Source of the DNA: Lachnospiraceae bacterium
GTDB taxonomy: Bacteria; Bacillota; Clostridia; Lachnospirales; Lachnospiraceae
Assembly: GCA_023664345.1 (NCBI GenBank)
Contig: JAMPFQ010000010.1
Location: forward strand, 1 to 64,000
Reading direction: 5' to 3'
Length of the DNA: 64,000 nucleotides
Shown here: piece by piece, positions 25,232-33,286 of the stretch
How positions within the stretch are numbered: position 1 is the stretch's first letter
Layout of the letters: each line of letters starts with the position of its first letter
Notes under the pieces: model-generated
The model's input: the letters and a program-made list of their open reading frames with translations, nothing else
Databases searched by the model: none
Told to the model about the DNA's origin: nothing
Translations under genes and position numbers: made by a program

Positions 25232-25684
25232 TTACCCTACATACACCTTTATGACCGCTTTCCGCACTGCGGTCGGCTGGCCTGCTGCCAGTTTCAGCTT
25301 ATGGGCGTCTCCCGGCATGGTGACCAGCGCTTTGCCGGGAATCAGGCGGATATAATGTTCCACCGGTCCTTCCACTTCATACAGATCCTTTTCCTGGTCA
25401 AACGTCTTCACTGCAACACGGCATAATTCCGAGACACCCACCAGTTCTTCGCCCTCCACCACCATATGGATATCCGCATATTTCGCGTGAGCCTCGAAAA
25501 AACCCTCTTCCTCTTTAATCGTATCATAATCCAGTATGTTCATGTACACCCGCTTACCGTCTATCTCATAATAACCGGGCTCCATATTGTCCAACGGGTG
25601 GCTTCCCAGATATGCAAAGGCTTTGTCCAGATATTCCCCTATGCCGCAGTAATGACAGATATTGCTTATCTCCGTATAGATCAT
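25232..25684 (-). CDS. nanQ: YhcH/YjgK/YiaL (DUF386) family protein, NanQ-like
   Basis: A 150-aa cupin-like protein with FFEAHAKYADIHMVVEGEE and MPGDAHKLKL, carrying the Glu/His residues that bind metal in the family. E. coli YhcH (NanQ) speeds interconversion of sialic acid anomers so that NanA, which prefers the alpha form, is fed. Position between the permease genes and nanA supports that role. TAGGAGGTG precedes the ATG, ten bases after the permease gene. Confidence 0.88.
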   Translation of the reverse strand: MIYTEISNICHYCGIGEYLDKAFAYLGSHPLDNMEPGYYEIDGKRVYMNILDYDTIKEEEGFFEAHAKYADIHMVVEGEELVGVSELCRVAVKTFDQEKDLYEVEGPVEHYIRLIPGKALVTMPGDAHKLKLAAGQPTAVRKAVIKVYVG

Positions 25685-25694
25685 GACGCACCTC

Positions 25695-26600
25695 CTAGCC
25701 TTTCACCGCACCCATGGTGATCCCCTTCGTAAAGTATTTCTGGAAAATCAGAAAGACGATGATAATGGGAATCGCCGCCAAGGACGCTCCTGCCATGATC
25801 AGACCAAAGTCCATGGCATTTTCCGCCTGCAGCTTCGCAATACCCAGGGGAATGGTCAGGTTCTTCGTGCTGGTCAGCATGATCAACTGCATAAAGTAAT
25901 CGTTCCACGAATTGATAAACGTAAAGATCGCCAGTGCACCGATGCCCGGCTTGATCAGGGGCAGGGCAATGGTGTAAAAGGTCTTCCACTCTCCGGCTCC
26001 GTCAATCCTCGCCGCTTCCATCATCTCTCCCGGAATCCCTTCCGAGAACTGCTTCATCAGGAATACGCCGAAAGGCCATCCCACGATAGGGTATATTACC
26101 GCCCATATGGTATTATACAGGTTTAAAGAAGCCATCTCGCGCAGCAGCGGGATCAGGATCACCTGCTTGGGCAGCGCCATGGCGCATACGATCAGCGTAA
26201 ACAAAAGCCCCCGTCCCAAAAAGCGCTTCTTTGCCAGAGCGTATCCTGCCATGGCCGCAGTGGCACAGGTGAGCAGCATGGACACAACCGACATGAACAC
26301 CGTATTGAGCAGCCACCTGATTGCTGCTGGCACATTAGGGCCTGCAAACTGTGCACTCGTAAAAGGAATATGTATCTCCCAGAGAGGCGCCGTCTGTCTG
26401 CTGAACAGTTTCTGATAATTATCCAATACCCACTCATCAGGCCACCACTGGGGCGTTGTGGCATTGATTGCCGCAGAAGTCTTGAACGAGCCTGTGACGA
26501 TCCAGTAAAGAGGGAATGCAAACGCAATAGCCAGAATTGTGATCACAGTCACGGAAAAAATCTTATAACATTTGGAACGGTTAAATCCTTTAGGCTTCAT
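25695..26600 (-). CDS. Carbohydrate ABC transporter permease, MalG type (sialic acid importer)
   Basis: A 301-aa inner-membrane permease with six helices. The EAA loop that contacts the ATPase is EAARIDGAGEWKTFYTIALPLIKPG. It ends FQKYFTKGITMGAVKG, the typical MalG-type terminus. Partner of the permease gene 16 bases upstream. No ATPase gene is in the cluster, so a shared MsmK-like ATPase elsewhere must drive transport (inference, common in Firmicute sugar importers). Import of Neu5Ac is inferred from the operon. Confidence 0.92.
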   Translation of the reverse strand: MKPKGFNRSKCYKIFSVTVITILAIAFAFPLYWIVTGSFKTSAAINATTPQWWPDEWVLDNYQKLFSRQTAPLWEIHIPFTSAQFAGPNVPAAIRWLLNTVFMSVVSMLLTCATAAMAGYALAKKRFLGRGLLFTLIVCAMALPKQVILIPLLREMASLNLYNTIWAVIYPIVGWPFGVFLMKQFSEGIPGEMMEAARIDGAGEWKTFYTIALPLIKPGIGALAIFTFINSWNDYFMQLIMLTSTKNLTIPLGIAKLQAENAMDFGLIMAGASLAAIPIIIVFLIFQKYFTKGITMGAVKG

Positions 26601-26616
26601 ATCTGCTCCCCCTTTC

Positions 26617-27519
26617 CTAATCCTGCTTCGCTAATTTAAACTGCACGGCAGAAAGAACCGCGATGATGATCGCCAGAACCACGCCCATGGCATTTCCGTA
26701 TCCATAACGGTACAGTTTAAACGCATTGTAATAGATATAGTACATGATGGTATCCGTACTGTGATTGGGACCGCCGCTGGTCAGCAGCTGGATCAGCGCG
26801 AAGCACTGGAAGCTGTTGATCGTGGTGATCACGAGGATATACAGTGTGGTGGGCATGATCTGGGGCCACTTGATCCTCCAGAAGCACTGGAACTTTGTAG
26901 CGCCATCCACTTCAGCCGCCTCCACCAGGGATTGATCCACGTTGTTCAGCGCCGACACATACAGCACGATGGGCTGCCCCACCGAAGTGGTCAACAGGAT
27001 CAGTATGATACATCCCAGGGCATACTTTTCATCCCCCAGCCAGTTGATATTTTTGTCCAGAAGCCCCATGCTGGTCCCCACATAGTTGAAGATGCCGTAA
27101 TAATTATTGAACATCCACTTCCACACTACCGTGACCGCAACGGAACCTGTTACCACGGGAAGATAAAAAATACACCGGAAAGCGGAGCATGCGGCGCCTT
27201 TCAGGTCATAGATCACGGAACTTACCCACAAAGAAAAGATACACACCACAGGAACGGAAACGATCACGATCACCACCGTGTTCCGCAGCGCTCCCAGGAA
27301 AACCGTATCCTGGAATAATTCTTTATAATTTGCCAGCCCGATGAAAATATCTTCACGGTTCATCGTGGCATCAAAAAAGCTGGTAAAAACGCATTGCACC
27401 ATAGGATAGATCACAAATCCCAGAAAGAAAACCAGGCTCGGAAGCATGAACGCGTATCCGGCTATCGTTTCCCTCCGCACCAGAGCCTTGCTCATGGGAT
27501 TCTTCTTCGATGCTGCCAT
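26617..27519 (-). CDS. Carbohydrate ABC transporter permease, MalF type (sialic acid importer)
   Basis: A 300-aa permease. The N-terminus RRETIAGYAFMLPSLVFFLGFVIYP marks the UgpA/MalF type. Six helices and the EAA loop EAAEVDGATKFQCFWRIKWPQIMP are present. AAAGGGGG precedes the start. It lies between the binding-protein gene and the second permease gene, after a partial terminator. Confidence 0.92.
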   Translation of the reverse strand: MAASKKNPMSKALVRRETIAGYAFMLPSLVFFLGFVIYPMVQCVFTSFFDATMNREDIFIGLANYKELFQDTVFLGALRNTVVIVIVSVPVVCIFSLWVSSVIYDLKGAACSAFRCIFYLPVVTGSVAVTVVWKWMFNNYYGIFNYVGTSMGLLDKNINWLGDEKYALGCIILILLTTSVGQPIVLYVSALNNVDQSLVEAAEVDGATKFQCFWRIKWPQIMPTTLYILVITTINSFQCFALIQLLTSGGPNHSTDTIMYYIYYNAFKLYRYGYGNAMGVVLAIIIAVLSAVQFKLAKQD

Positions 27520-27546
27520 CAGGATTCCCCCTTTCCGATAACAAAA

Positions 27547-27578
27547 GACCCTCCCCGCAGATATCCTTGGGGAGGGTC
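27547..27578 (-). terminator. Intra-operon hairpin after the binding-protein gene
   Basis: GACCCTCCCC pairs with GGGGAGGGTC (10 bp, 12-base loop) and on the minus strand is followed by TTTTGTTAT. Such a leaky terminator or 3' stabiliser between a binding protein and its permeases usually keeps the binding protein in excess. Confidence 0.8.
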
Positions 27579-27618
27579 GCGAGTCTCACATGAAACGCTT
27601 AAATTATCCGATGATGCC

Positions 27619-28947
27619 TTACTTTGCTGCCGCGTTAGATGTGGTTACGAATTCTTCTACTGCAGTCTTTATGTCCGCTCCTGCGCCAATCTGCTGCAGC
27701 ATGTTCCACCATGCGGTACGGGCTTCTGCCCAGCCGCCTACTACCTGGTAATAATCGCCCATGTAGGGAACAAACTTCGCATACTCGGTCATCAGGTCAT
27801 CGCCCTCGTAGATGTTGCCCAGGTCTTTTACGGGCCAATAGTTGGAGGCCTTTACACTTTCCACTGCCTGCTTCTCGTCATTTGCCATGAAGTCGATAAA
27901 GGTCTTGGCTGCTGCGATCTTAGCCGCATCGCCGTTATCAAAGATACCGAATCCCCAGATACCGCCGCAAAGCTTCGGGTCGCCGTTGGAGGGGAATGCC
28001 ATGGGAAGTACGTCAAACTGGATCTTATCCAGGTTGTTCTTCTCCTGGGACACGTTCCAGCAGAATGCCATTGCCAGCGTGCCGTTGCAGAACATGTTGA
28101 TCTCGTCACCGCCTACGATGGATGCGTCATAATTGATGCCATCCATATCCAGCAGCAGCTGCAGAGCCTTGATGTTCTCTTCGCTGTTAGCGGTATATTC
28201 CGTGTGCTCCGCATTGGTGAAGGTTCCACCGTACAGGTTGTTTACCAGCGCACGTGTTCCCTGGTCGCCGCCCTGTCCGTTACAGTACACAGCGCCTACA
28301 TTCGTCTGGCCGCTTGCGTAAACTGCCTCAACTGCCTTGATAAAGTTATCCGTTGTCCATGTACCTTTCTCTTCGTCTAAGTACTGTAATGCACCTGCTG
28401 CCTCGAAGATGTCCCTGTTGATTGCCATAGTGTGTGCCGTCATGCACAGGGGATATTCGTAATATACGCCGTCACTGCCTTTGCATGCGTTCTCTACGGA
28501 TTCATAGATAGCGCCCTTTGCCTCGTCCGTCCACAGGTCCGCAAGGTCTACCATCAGTCCCTTTGCTCCCCAGTTGGCAACCAGACGCTCCGGTCCTTCC
28601 AGAACGATATCCGGCGCCTGATTTCCTTCGATCGCGGTGTTGACCTGATCGTCACCGTTGGAATAATCCAGATATTCCACTGTCACCTTGATCTCGGGAT
28701 GCACCGCGTTAAAGTTGGCAATCATGGTGTCTACCGTAGCGGAATCTCCCCAGTTGCCGATGGGGTAGGTCCACAGGGTGATCTCCGCCCCCTCTGCTGT
28801 GGAAGCAGAACCCTGGTTCGCAGCAGCCGCGCTGTTGTTATTGGCGCCCGCACTGGAGCCGGATGCGTTTCCGTCGCCGCCGCAGCCCACAGCGGAAAGC
28901 GCCATAAGACAGCTCAATGCCATTGCCATGAATTTACGCTTCTTCAT
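27619..28947 (-). CDS. Sugar ABC transporter substrate-binding lipoprotein (sialic acid importer)
   Basis: A 442-aa lipoprotein: signal MKKRKFMAMALSCLMALSAVGC with a lipobox, then a Gly/Ser/Asn/Ala linker to about residue 52. The family-1 binding domain follows (EITLWTYPIGNWGDSATVDTMI, then VNTAIEGNQAPDIVLEGPE, and the C-terminal GIWGFGIFDNGDAAKIAAAKTFIDF). It heads the operon with both permeases and the nan genes, so Neu5Ac or a sialylated sugar is the likely ligand. AAAGGAGGGC precedes the ATG. Confidence 0.9.
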   Translation of the reverse strand: MKKRKFMAMALSCLMALSAVGCGGDGNASGSSAGANNNSAAAANQGSASTAEGAEITLWTYPIGNWGDSATVDTMIANFNAVHPEIKVTVEYLDYSNGDDQVNTAIEGNQAPDIVLEGPERLVANWGAKGLMVDLADLWTDEAKGAIYESVENACKGSDGVYYEYPLCMTAHTMAINRDIFEAAGALQYLDEEKGTWTTDNFIKAVEAVYASGQTNVGAVYCNGQGGDQGTRALVNNLYGGTFTNAEHTEYTANSEENIKALQLLLDMDGINYDASIVGGDEINMFCNGTLAMAFCWNVSQEKNNLDKIQFDVLPMAFPSNGDPKLCGGIWGFGIFDNGDAAKIAAAKTFIDFMANDEKQAVESVKASNYWPVKDLGNIYEGDDLMTEYAKFVPYMGDYYQVVGGWAEARTAWWNMLQQIGAGADIKTAVEEFVTTSNAAAK

Positions 28948-28975
28948 AATAAGCCCTCCTTTTTGATATGATCTT

Positions 28976-28985
28976 AACGATCGTT
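28976..28985. promoter_or_regulatory. Palindrome AACGATCGTT in the nan leader
   Basis: A perfect 10-bp palindrome between the nan promoter and the binding-protein ribosome binding site. It may bind a regulator or be chance; no second copy was seen. Confidence 0.25.
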
Positions 28986-29019
28986 GACATTGTGTCGTTC
29001 CCTATTGCTTTGTAATTTC

Positions 29020-29048
29020 ATTTTAAGTTCACAGACAGCGTTTGTCAA
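29020..29048 (-). promoter_or_regulatory. Promoter of the nan transport and catabolism operon
   Basis: On the minus strand a perfect TTGACA (29043-29048) and TAAAAT (29020-29025) are 17 bases apart, about 73 bases upstream of the binding-protein start. Confidence 0.85.
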
Positions 29049-29056
29049 TACATTTT

Positions 29057-29071
29057 TGAAAAATATTTTCA
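29057..29071. promoter_or_regulatory. Dyad 1, candidate RpiR operator
   Basis: TGAAAA-ATA-TTTTCA is a perfect dyad around three bases, lying eight bases upstream of the nan operon -35. It resembles dyad 2 and is placed symmetrically between the divergent promoters. Confidence 0.5.
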
Positions 29072-29082
29072 TTTCTTATTTA

Positions 29083-29101
29083 ATGTGAAAATTTTTGACA
29101 T
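29083..29101. promoter_or_regulatory. Dyad 2, candidate RpiR operator
   Basis: ATGTGAAAATTTTTGACAT has the symmetric pattern ATGT-n-AAAA-n-TTTT-n-ACAT and ends five bases upstream of the nagB -35. Binding by the RpiR protein encoded at 32107 is inferred. Confidence 0.5.
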
Positions 29102-29106
29102 TTTAA

Positions 29107-29135
29107 TTGAAAGATATGGCAACATCTGATATACT
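29107..29135 (+). promoter_or_regulatory. Promoter of the nagB-nagA-nanK-rpiR operon
   Basis: TTGAAA and TATACT are 17 bases apart, 48 bases upstream of nagB. Confidence 0.75.
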
Positions 29136-29183
29136 GGTCTTACATGGATTATATGCTGCTTATGCGGCGGAAAGGCAGGAAAT

Positions 29184-29909
29184 ATGAAAATTTACAAAGC
29201 AAAAGATTACGATGACATGAGCCGCAAAGCGGCGGGCATTATTTCCGCCCAGATCATCTTAAAGCCTGACTGTGTGCTGGGACTGGCCACCGGCTCTACC
29301 CCGCTGGGCCTTTACAGCCGGCTTGCGGAACAGTGCCGCGGGGGAGACCTGGACTTTTCACAGGTCACTACAGTGAACCTGGACGAATACAAGGGGCTTT
29401 CCAAAGAAGATCCCCAGAGCTATTACTATTTCATGCATGAAAATCTGTTCCAAAAAGTAAACATCGATCTGAACAGGACTTACCTCCCGGATGGGACGGA
29501 GCCCGACAGCGACACCGCCTGCCGGAAATATGATGAGGTCCTGGCCTCCGTGGGAAAAGTGGATATCCAGCTTCTAGGCCTTGGGCACAACGGCCACATC
29601 GGCTTTAATGAACCGGATGATTTTTTTGAGAAAGGAACCCACTGCGTCACCCTGACCGATCAGACCATCCAGGCAAACCGCCGGTTCTTTGCGTCTGAGG
29701 AAGACGTTCCCCGTCAAGCATATACCATGGGCGTCGGGACGATCATGTCCGCACGCCAGATCCTGATGGTGGTCTCCGGCGCGGATAAAGCCGAGACCGT
29801 GAAAAAGGCTTTCTTTGGCCCTGTTACGCCCAAGGTGCCCGCTTCCATCCTGCAGTTCCATGACAACGTGATCCTTGTGGCTGACGAGGCGGCGCTTTCC
29901 CTGCTGTAG
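29184..29909 (+). CDS. nagB: Glucosamine-6-phosphate deaminase NagB
   Basis: Converts GlcN-6-P to fructose-6-P and ammonia, the last step of amino sugar use. The 241-aa protein has LGLATGSTPLGLY (phosphate loop), D67 in NLDEYKGL and the active-site segment LGLGHNGHIGFNEP with H138 and E143. Length is that of the short Firmicute type. GGCAGGAA precedes the ATG. First gene of the plus-strand operon divergent from the nan operon. Confidence 0.96.
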   Translation: MKIYKAKDYDDMSRKAAGIISAQIILKPDCVLGLATGSTPLGLYSRLAEQCRGGDLDFSQVTTVNLDEYKGLSKEDPQSYYYFMHENLFQKVNIDLNRTYLPDGTEPDSDTACRKYDEVLASVGKVDIQLLGLGHNGHIGFNEPDDFFEKGTHCVTLTDQTIQANRRFFASEEDVPRQAYTMGVGTIMSARQILMVVSGADKAETVKKAFFGPVTPKVPASILQFHDNVILVADEAALSLL

Positions 29910-29961
29910 CCACAGAAAGGCATGGGTGTAGACCCTGGTCGCAGTAAATTGGAGGATTAAA

Positions 29962-31125
29962 ATGGCAAGAAAACATATGATCATAAACGGACTTGTATTT
30001 CGAGAGAAGGGCGCTTTTGAACCTGCAACGGTCTATTTCTGCGATGACAGAATCGTATCGGAAGAAACCTGGCTTTCCACAGAGGGAGAAGAAACCCTGA
30101 CGGACGCGGAAGGCTGTTATGTGATCCCGGGGCTGACGGATATTCATTTTCACGGCTGCATGGGAAGCGACTGCTGTGACGGCACTGAGGAAGCTTTCCG
30201 CGTCATTGCCCGCTATCAGCTGCGTCGGGGCGTGACCTCCATCACTCCCGCCACCCTGACCATGCCGGAGGAGGTGCTTGCCGAAATCTGCCGGGCTGCC
30301 AGGGATTTCTCCTGCGAGGATGGCGCGGATCTCTGCGGCCTGTATATGGAGGGGCCCTTTATCAGTCCCGCTAAAAAGGGTGCGCAGAACGAGAAGTACA
30401 TCCATCCCGCGGATACGGAAATGCTGAAACGGCTCCAGCAGCTCTCCGGCGGCATGATCCGCACGGTCACGGTGGCTCCCGAGACAGAAGGCGCCATGGA
30501 CTTCATCCGGGAGAACAGTGGCAGCGTCAATATCTCCCTTGCCCACACTGCCGCTGACTACGATACCGCCAGGGAAGCCCTTGCCTGCGGCGCTTCCCAG
30601 CTTACCCACACTTACAACGCCATGATGCCTTTCAGCCACCGCGCTCCCGGCCCCATCGGCGCCGCCGCCGACAGCAGTCACTGTATGGCGGAACTGATCT
30701 GCGACGGCATCCATGTTCATCCGGCGGTGGTCCGAACCACCTTTAAGATGTTCGGCGACGACAGGATCATCCTGATCAGCGACAGCCTGCGGGCGACAGG
30801 GCTTTGCGACGGTCAGTACGAACTGGGAGGGCAGACCGTCACCGTCAGGGGAAATCGGGCTGTTCTGGAGGACGGCACCATCGCGGGTTCCGTGACGGAT
30901 CTCATGGGCTGTGTCCGCATTGTGGTACGCGATATGGGGATCCCTCTCGCCAGCGCGGTGAAATGCGCCGCCGTCAATCCCGCGAAAGCCATTGGCATTT
31001 ACCGCGACTACGGAAGCCTTACGCCCGGAAAATATGCCAACGTGGCGATCCTGGATCAGGATCTGGAATTGATACAGGTCTTTCATCGTTCGGAAATCGT
31101 CCGTCCTGCGACAACACGGACATAA
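29962..31125 (+). CDS. nagA: N-acetylglucosamine-6-phosphate deacetylase NagA
   Basis: Removes acetate from GlcNAc-6-P, feeding NagB. The 387-aa amidohydrolase has H62/H64 in DIHFHG, the metal ligand E130 in MEGPFIS, H195 in ISLAHT, H216 in QLTHTYNAM and the catalytic D274 in ISDSL. TTGGAGGA precedes the ATG, 52 bases after nagB. The HFHG start and single-metal layout fit the family. Confidence 0.95.
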   Translation: MARKHMIINGLVFREKGAFEPATVYFCDDRIVSEETWLSTEGEETLTDAEGCYVIPGLTDIHFHGCMGSDCCDGTEEAFRVIARYQLRRGVTSITPATLTMPEEVLAEICRAARDFSCEDGADLCGLYMEGPFISPAKKGAQNEKYIHPADTEMLKRLQQLSGGMIRTVTVAPETEGAMDFIRENSGSVNISLAHTAADYDTAREALACGASQLTHTYNAMMPFSHRAPGPIGAAADSSHCMAELICDGIHVHPAVVRTTFKMFGDDRIILISDSLRATGLCDGQYELGGQTVTVRGNRAVLEDGTIAGSVTDLMGCVRIVVRDMGIPLASAVKCAAVNPAKAIGIYRDYGSLTPGKYANVAILDQDLELIQVFHRSEIVRPATTRT

Positions 31126-31217
31126 TGATCATTGTTCACAGCAGCCATGCCAGAACATCGGTCTGTGAACGGCAACCGAAGCAGAACTTCAGATCTGCAC
31201 CAGAACGGAGGGAATAT

Positions 31218-32090
31218 ATGACAACAATGGTTCTTGACATCGGCGGCACCGCGATCAAATCCGGTCTGTACACGGAGGAAGGTCTTTCCGAAGTCCGGGA
31301 AGTCCCCACCCAGGCAAGTATGGGAGGCGCTCATGTGGTCAACCGCGCCAAAGAACTGATCGCAGATTACCGGAAATACTTCCCATTCCAGCGTATCGGT
31401 ATCAGCACCGCCGGGCAGGTGGATCCCCGCCAGGGTAAGATCGTCTACGCCAACGAAAATATTCCCGGCTACACCGGCACCATGCTGAAAGATATCATGG
31501 AACAGGAATTCCGTGTTCCCACCGCCGTGGAAAATGACGTTCACGCGGCTGCCATAGGCGAGGCCGCTTTCGGCGCCGGAAGAGGGATCGACCATTTCGT
31601 CTGCCTCACTTACGGAACGGGCGTGGGAGGCGCTATCTTTACAGATGGGAAACTCTACTCCGGGAACGGTTTCTCCGCCGGTGTGTTCGGCGCCATCGTC
31701 ACCCATCCCGAACAGCGCGATCCAAAACAGAGCATGTTTTCCGGCTGCTATGAAAAATATGCTTCCACCACTGCGCTGGTGCGCCAGGCCGTGGAACGGG
31801 ATCCCTCCCTTGCAAATGGGCGTGCGATATTCGCGCGGCTGGACGAACCTGACGTGAAACTTGTAGTGGACCAGTGGATTATGGAGATCGTCTACGGCCT
31901 GATCACCATTGTCCACATGATGGATCCCGCCTGTGTGATCCTGGGCGGCGGAGTCATGGAACAGACCTATGTGCTGGATAAGATCCGGGAAAAACTTTAT
32001 CAAAATCTGATACCTGCCTTTCATGACGTGAAAATAGAAAAGGCTCAATTAGGCAATCGCGCCGGTATGCTGGGCGCCGCCGTATTATAA
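31218..32090 (+). CDS. nanK: ROK family kinase, probable N-acetylmannosamine kinase NanK
   Basis: A 290-aa ROK kinase. The ATP phosphate motif is LDIGGTAIKSG, the sugar-binding END motif holds the catalytic base D107, and LTYGTGVGGAI follows. The usual zinc motif CxCGxxGC is absent; only GCYEKYAST remains, as in many non-zinc ROK sugar kinases. NanA makes ManNAc and NanE needs ManNAc-6-P, so the pathway requires this step and no other kinase is in the locus. The start has GGAGGG eight bases upstream; the open frame further upstream overlaps nagA and is not used. Confidence 0.85.
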   Translation: MTTMVLDIGGTAIKSGLYTEEGLSEVREVPTQASMGGAHVVNRAKELIADYRKYFPFQRIGISTAGQVDPRQGKIVYANENIPGYTGTMLKDIMEQEFRVPTAVENDVHAAAIGEAAFGAGRGIDHFVCLTYGTGVGGAIFTDGKLYSGNGFSAGVFGAIVTHPEQRDPKQSMFSGCYEKYASTTALVRQAVERDPSLANGRAIFARLDEPDVKLVVDQWIMEIVYGLITIVHMMDPACVILGGGVMEQTYVLDKIREKLYQNLIPAFHDVKIEKAQLGNRAGMLGAAVL

Positions 32091-32106
32091 CAAAGGAGGT
32101 ACTGAT

Positions 32107-32964
32107 TTGGCAGCCAACATTTTAGAGCAGATCACAGAGGAATACCATACCCTCACCCGTGCCGGCAAAAAACTGGCGGACTACATCTTTTCCAATACCC
32201 ATGATACACAGTATCTTTCCATTTCCAATCTGGCGGAGAACAGCGGCGTGTCAGAAGCATCCATCACACGCTTCTGCCGCTGCCTGGGCCTGTCAGGATA
32301 CAACGACCTGAAACTGGCGCTGGCGAAAGCATCTTATGTCACGGATATGGGCGAGCCGCTGGAATCCTCCGATACCATCACCTCCGAGGATACCGCGGAT
32401 ACTATCTTCAATAAATTACATGCGGCGAACATTCTTTCCCTGAATGAGACCATGGAATTGTTGGATGAGGATGAGATCTCCCGGGCGGTAGATCTTCTTT
32501 CTTCTGCGGAAAGAGTGTTCTGCCTCGGACAGGGCGGCAGCATGGTCATGGCCATGGAAGCCTGGGCGCGGTTTTCCACTGCCACATCCCGGTTTGTGCA
32601 TATTGAGGATTCCCACATGCAGGTCATGAACATCGCGCTGGCATCCGAGCGGGACGTCATCCTGTATTTTTCCTATTCCGGCTCCACCAAAGATATGGAA
32701 GATGTCATGCGCACCGCCAGAAAACAGCATGTACCCATTATATTAGTCACCCATTTCCCCAAATCACGGGCCACTGAATTTGCGGACGTGGTGCTTCTCT
32801 GCGGTTACAATGAAAGCCCGCTTCAGTCCGGTTCCATTGCTGCCAAACTGGGACAACTCTTCCTGATCGACTGCCTTTTCTACATCTTTTGCAAGCGTAA
32901 TCCCGAAGTATGCGCCAAAGCGCGTTCCGCTACCGCGGAAGCGATCACGCAGAAGATGCTGTGA
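32107..32964 (+). CDS. RpiR-family transcriptional regulator (HTH plus SIS)
   Basis: A 285-aa regulator. Residues 1-77 are the RpiR helix-turn-helix domain (LAENSGVSEASITRFCRCLGLSGYNDLK). The SIS sugar-phosphate domain spans about 110-250, with VFCLGQGGSMVMAMEAW and ILYFSYSGSTKDMEDVM. The start is TTG, supported by a perfect AAAGGAGGT seven bases before it. RpiR proteins control nan and nag genes in several bacteria, with ManNAc-6-P or GlcNAc-6-P as effector. Two dyads between the divergent promoters are candidate targets. Confidence 0.92.
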   Translation: MAANILEQITEEYHTLTRAGKKLADYIFSNTHDTQYLSISNLAENSGVSEASITRFCRCLGLSGYNDLKLALAKASYVTDMGEPLESSDTITSEDTADTIFNKLHAANILSLNETMELLDEDEISRAVDLLSSAERVFCLGQGGSMVMAMEAWARFSTATSRFVHIEDSHMQVMNIALASERDVILYFSYSGSTKDMEDVMRTARKQHVPIILVTHFPKSRATEFADVVLLCGYNESPLQSGSIAAKLGQLFLIDCLFYIFCKRNPEVCAKARSATAEAITQKML

Positions 32965-33014
32965 ACCATAATTTCTTAATAAATTTTATAAATCCTTTAG
33001 TTCATGGTCAAACT

Positions 33015-33194
33015 TTGGACATATTTTCCATGTATGATAAATACATAAACAAAGGAGCTGTTGAGTTTTAACACACAGGTTAGGGTTCTGTCAGCTTCGC
33101 CTAAAAGCAATCCTGAACTTTCAGGTTCCTATAGATACTTTCAGACACAATTCCCCCTATCGAAACAAAAACTCCGGCTGCTGCCGGAGTTTTT
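33015..33194 (+). ncRNA. Candidate small RNA or leader between rpiR and the Bce-like genes
   Basis: The 322 bases from 32965 to 33286 hold no convincing gene. TTGGAC and TAAATA are 17 bases apart (33015-33043), a CCTGA-actt-TCAGG stem follows (33113-33126) and a strong terminator closes the unit at 33194. A transcript of about 145 bases is therefore possible. A 66-codon frame starting TTG at 33061 runs through the terminator and is judged chance. No known RNA family was recognised. Confidence 0.3.
33167..33194 (+). terminator. Strong Rho-independent terminator
   Basis: AAAAACTCCGGC-tgct-GCCGGAGTTTTT, a perfect 12-bp stem with flanking A and T runs, works in both directions. It insulates the nag operon from the Bce-like operon. 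Confidence 0.92.
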
Positions 33195-33230
33195 GCTTTG
33201 CGCCTCCGGAACGGAGAACGTGAGAAAATC

Positions 33231-33259
33231 TTTCAAATCGTCCGCATCTATGCTAAAAT
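33231..33259 (+). promoter_or_regulatory. Promoter of the BceRS-like pair
   Basis: TTTCAA and TAAAAT are 17 bases apart, 28 bases before the response regulator start. Confidence 0.6.
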
Positions 33260-33286
33260 AGGGGCAAATCCGCGTGGAGGTGCAGA

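Noticed and set aside
27547..27578. Hairpin between the binding-protein and permease genes read as the end of the operon
   Set aside because: The permease and nan genes downstream have no promoter of their own and are tightly packed, so the hairpin is more likely a leaky terminator or stabiliser.
29824..31086. Minus-strand open frame of 420 codons opposite nagA
   Set aside because: Antisense shadow of a gene with an intact NagA active site; no start signal.
33061..33261. 66-codon frame with TTG start and AAAGGAG upstream
   Set aside because: It runs through a perfect terminator hairpin and has no protein-like pattern; the region is better described as possible RNA or spacer.
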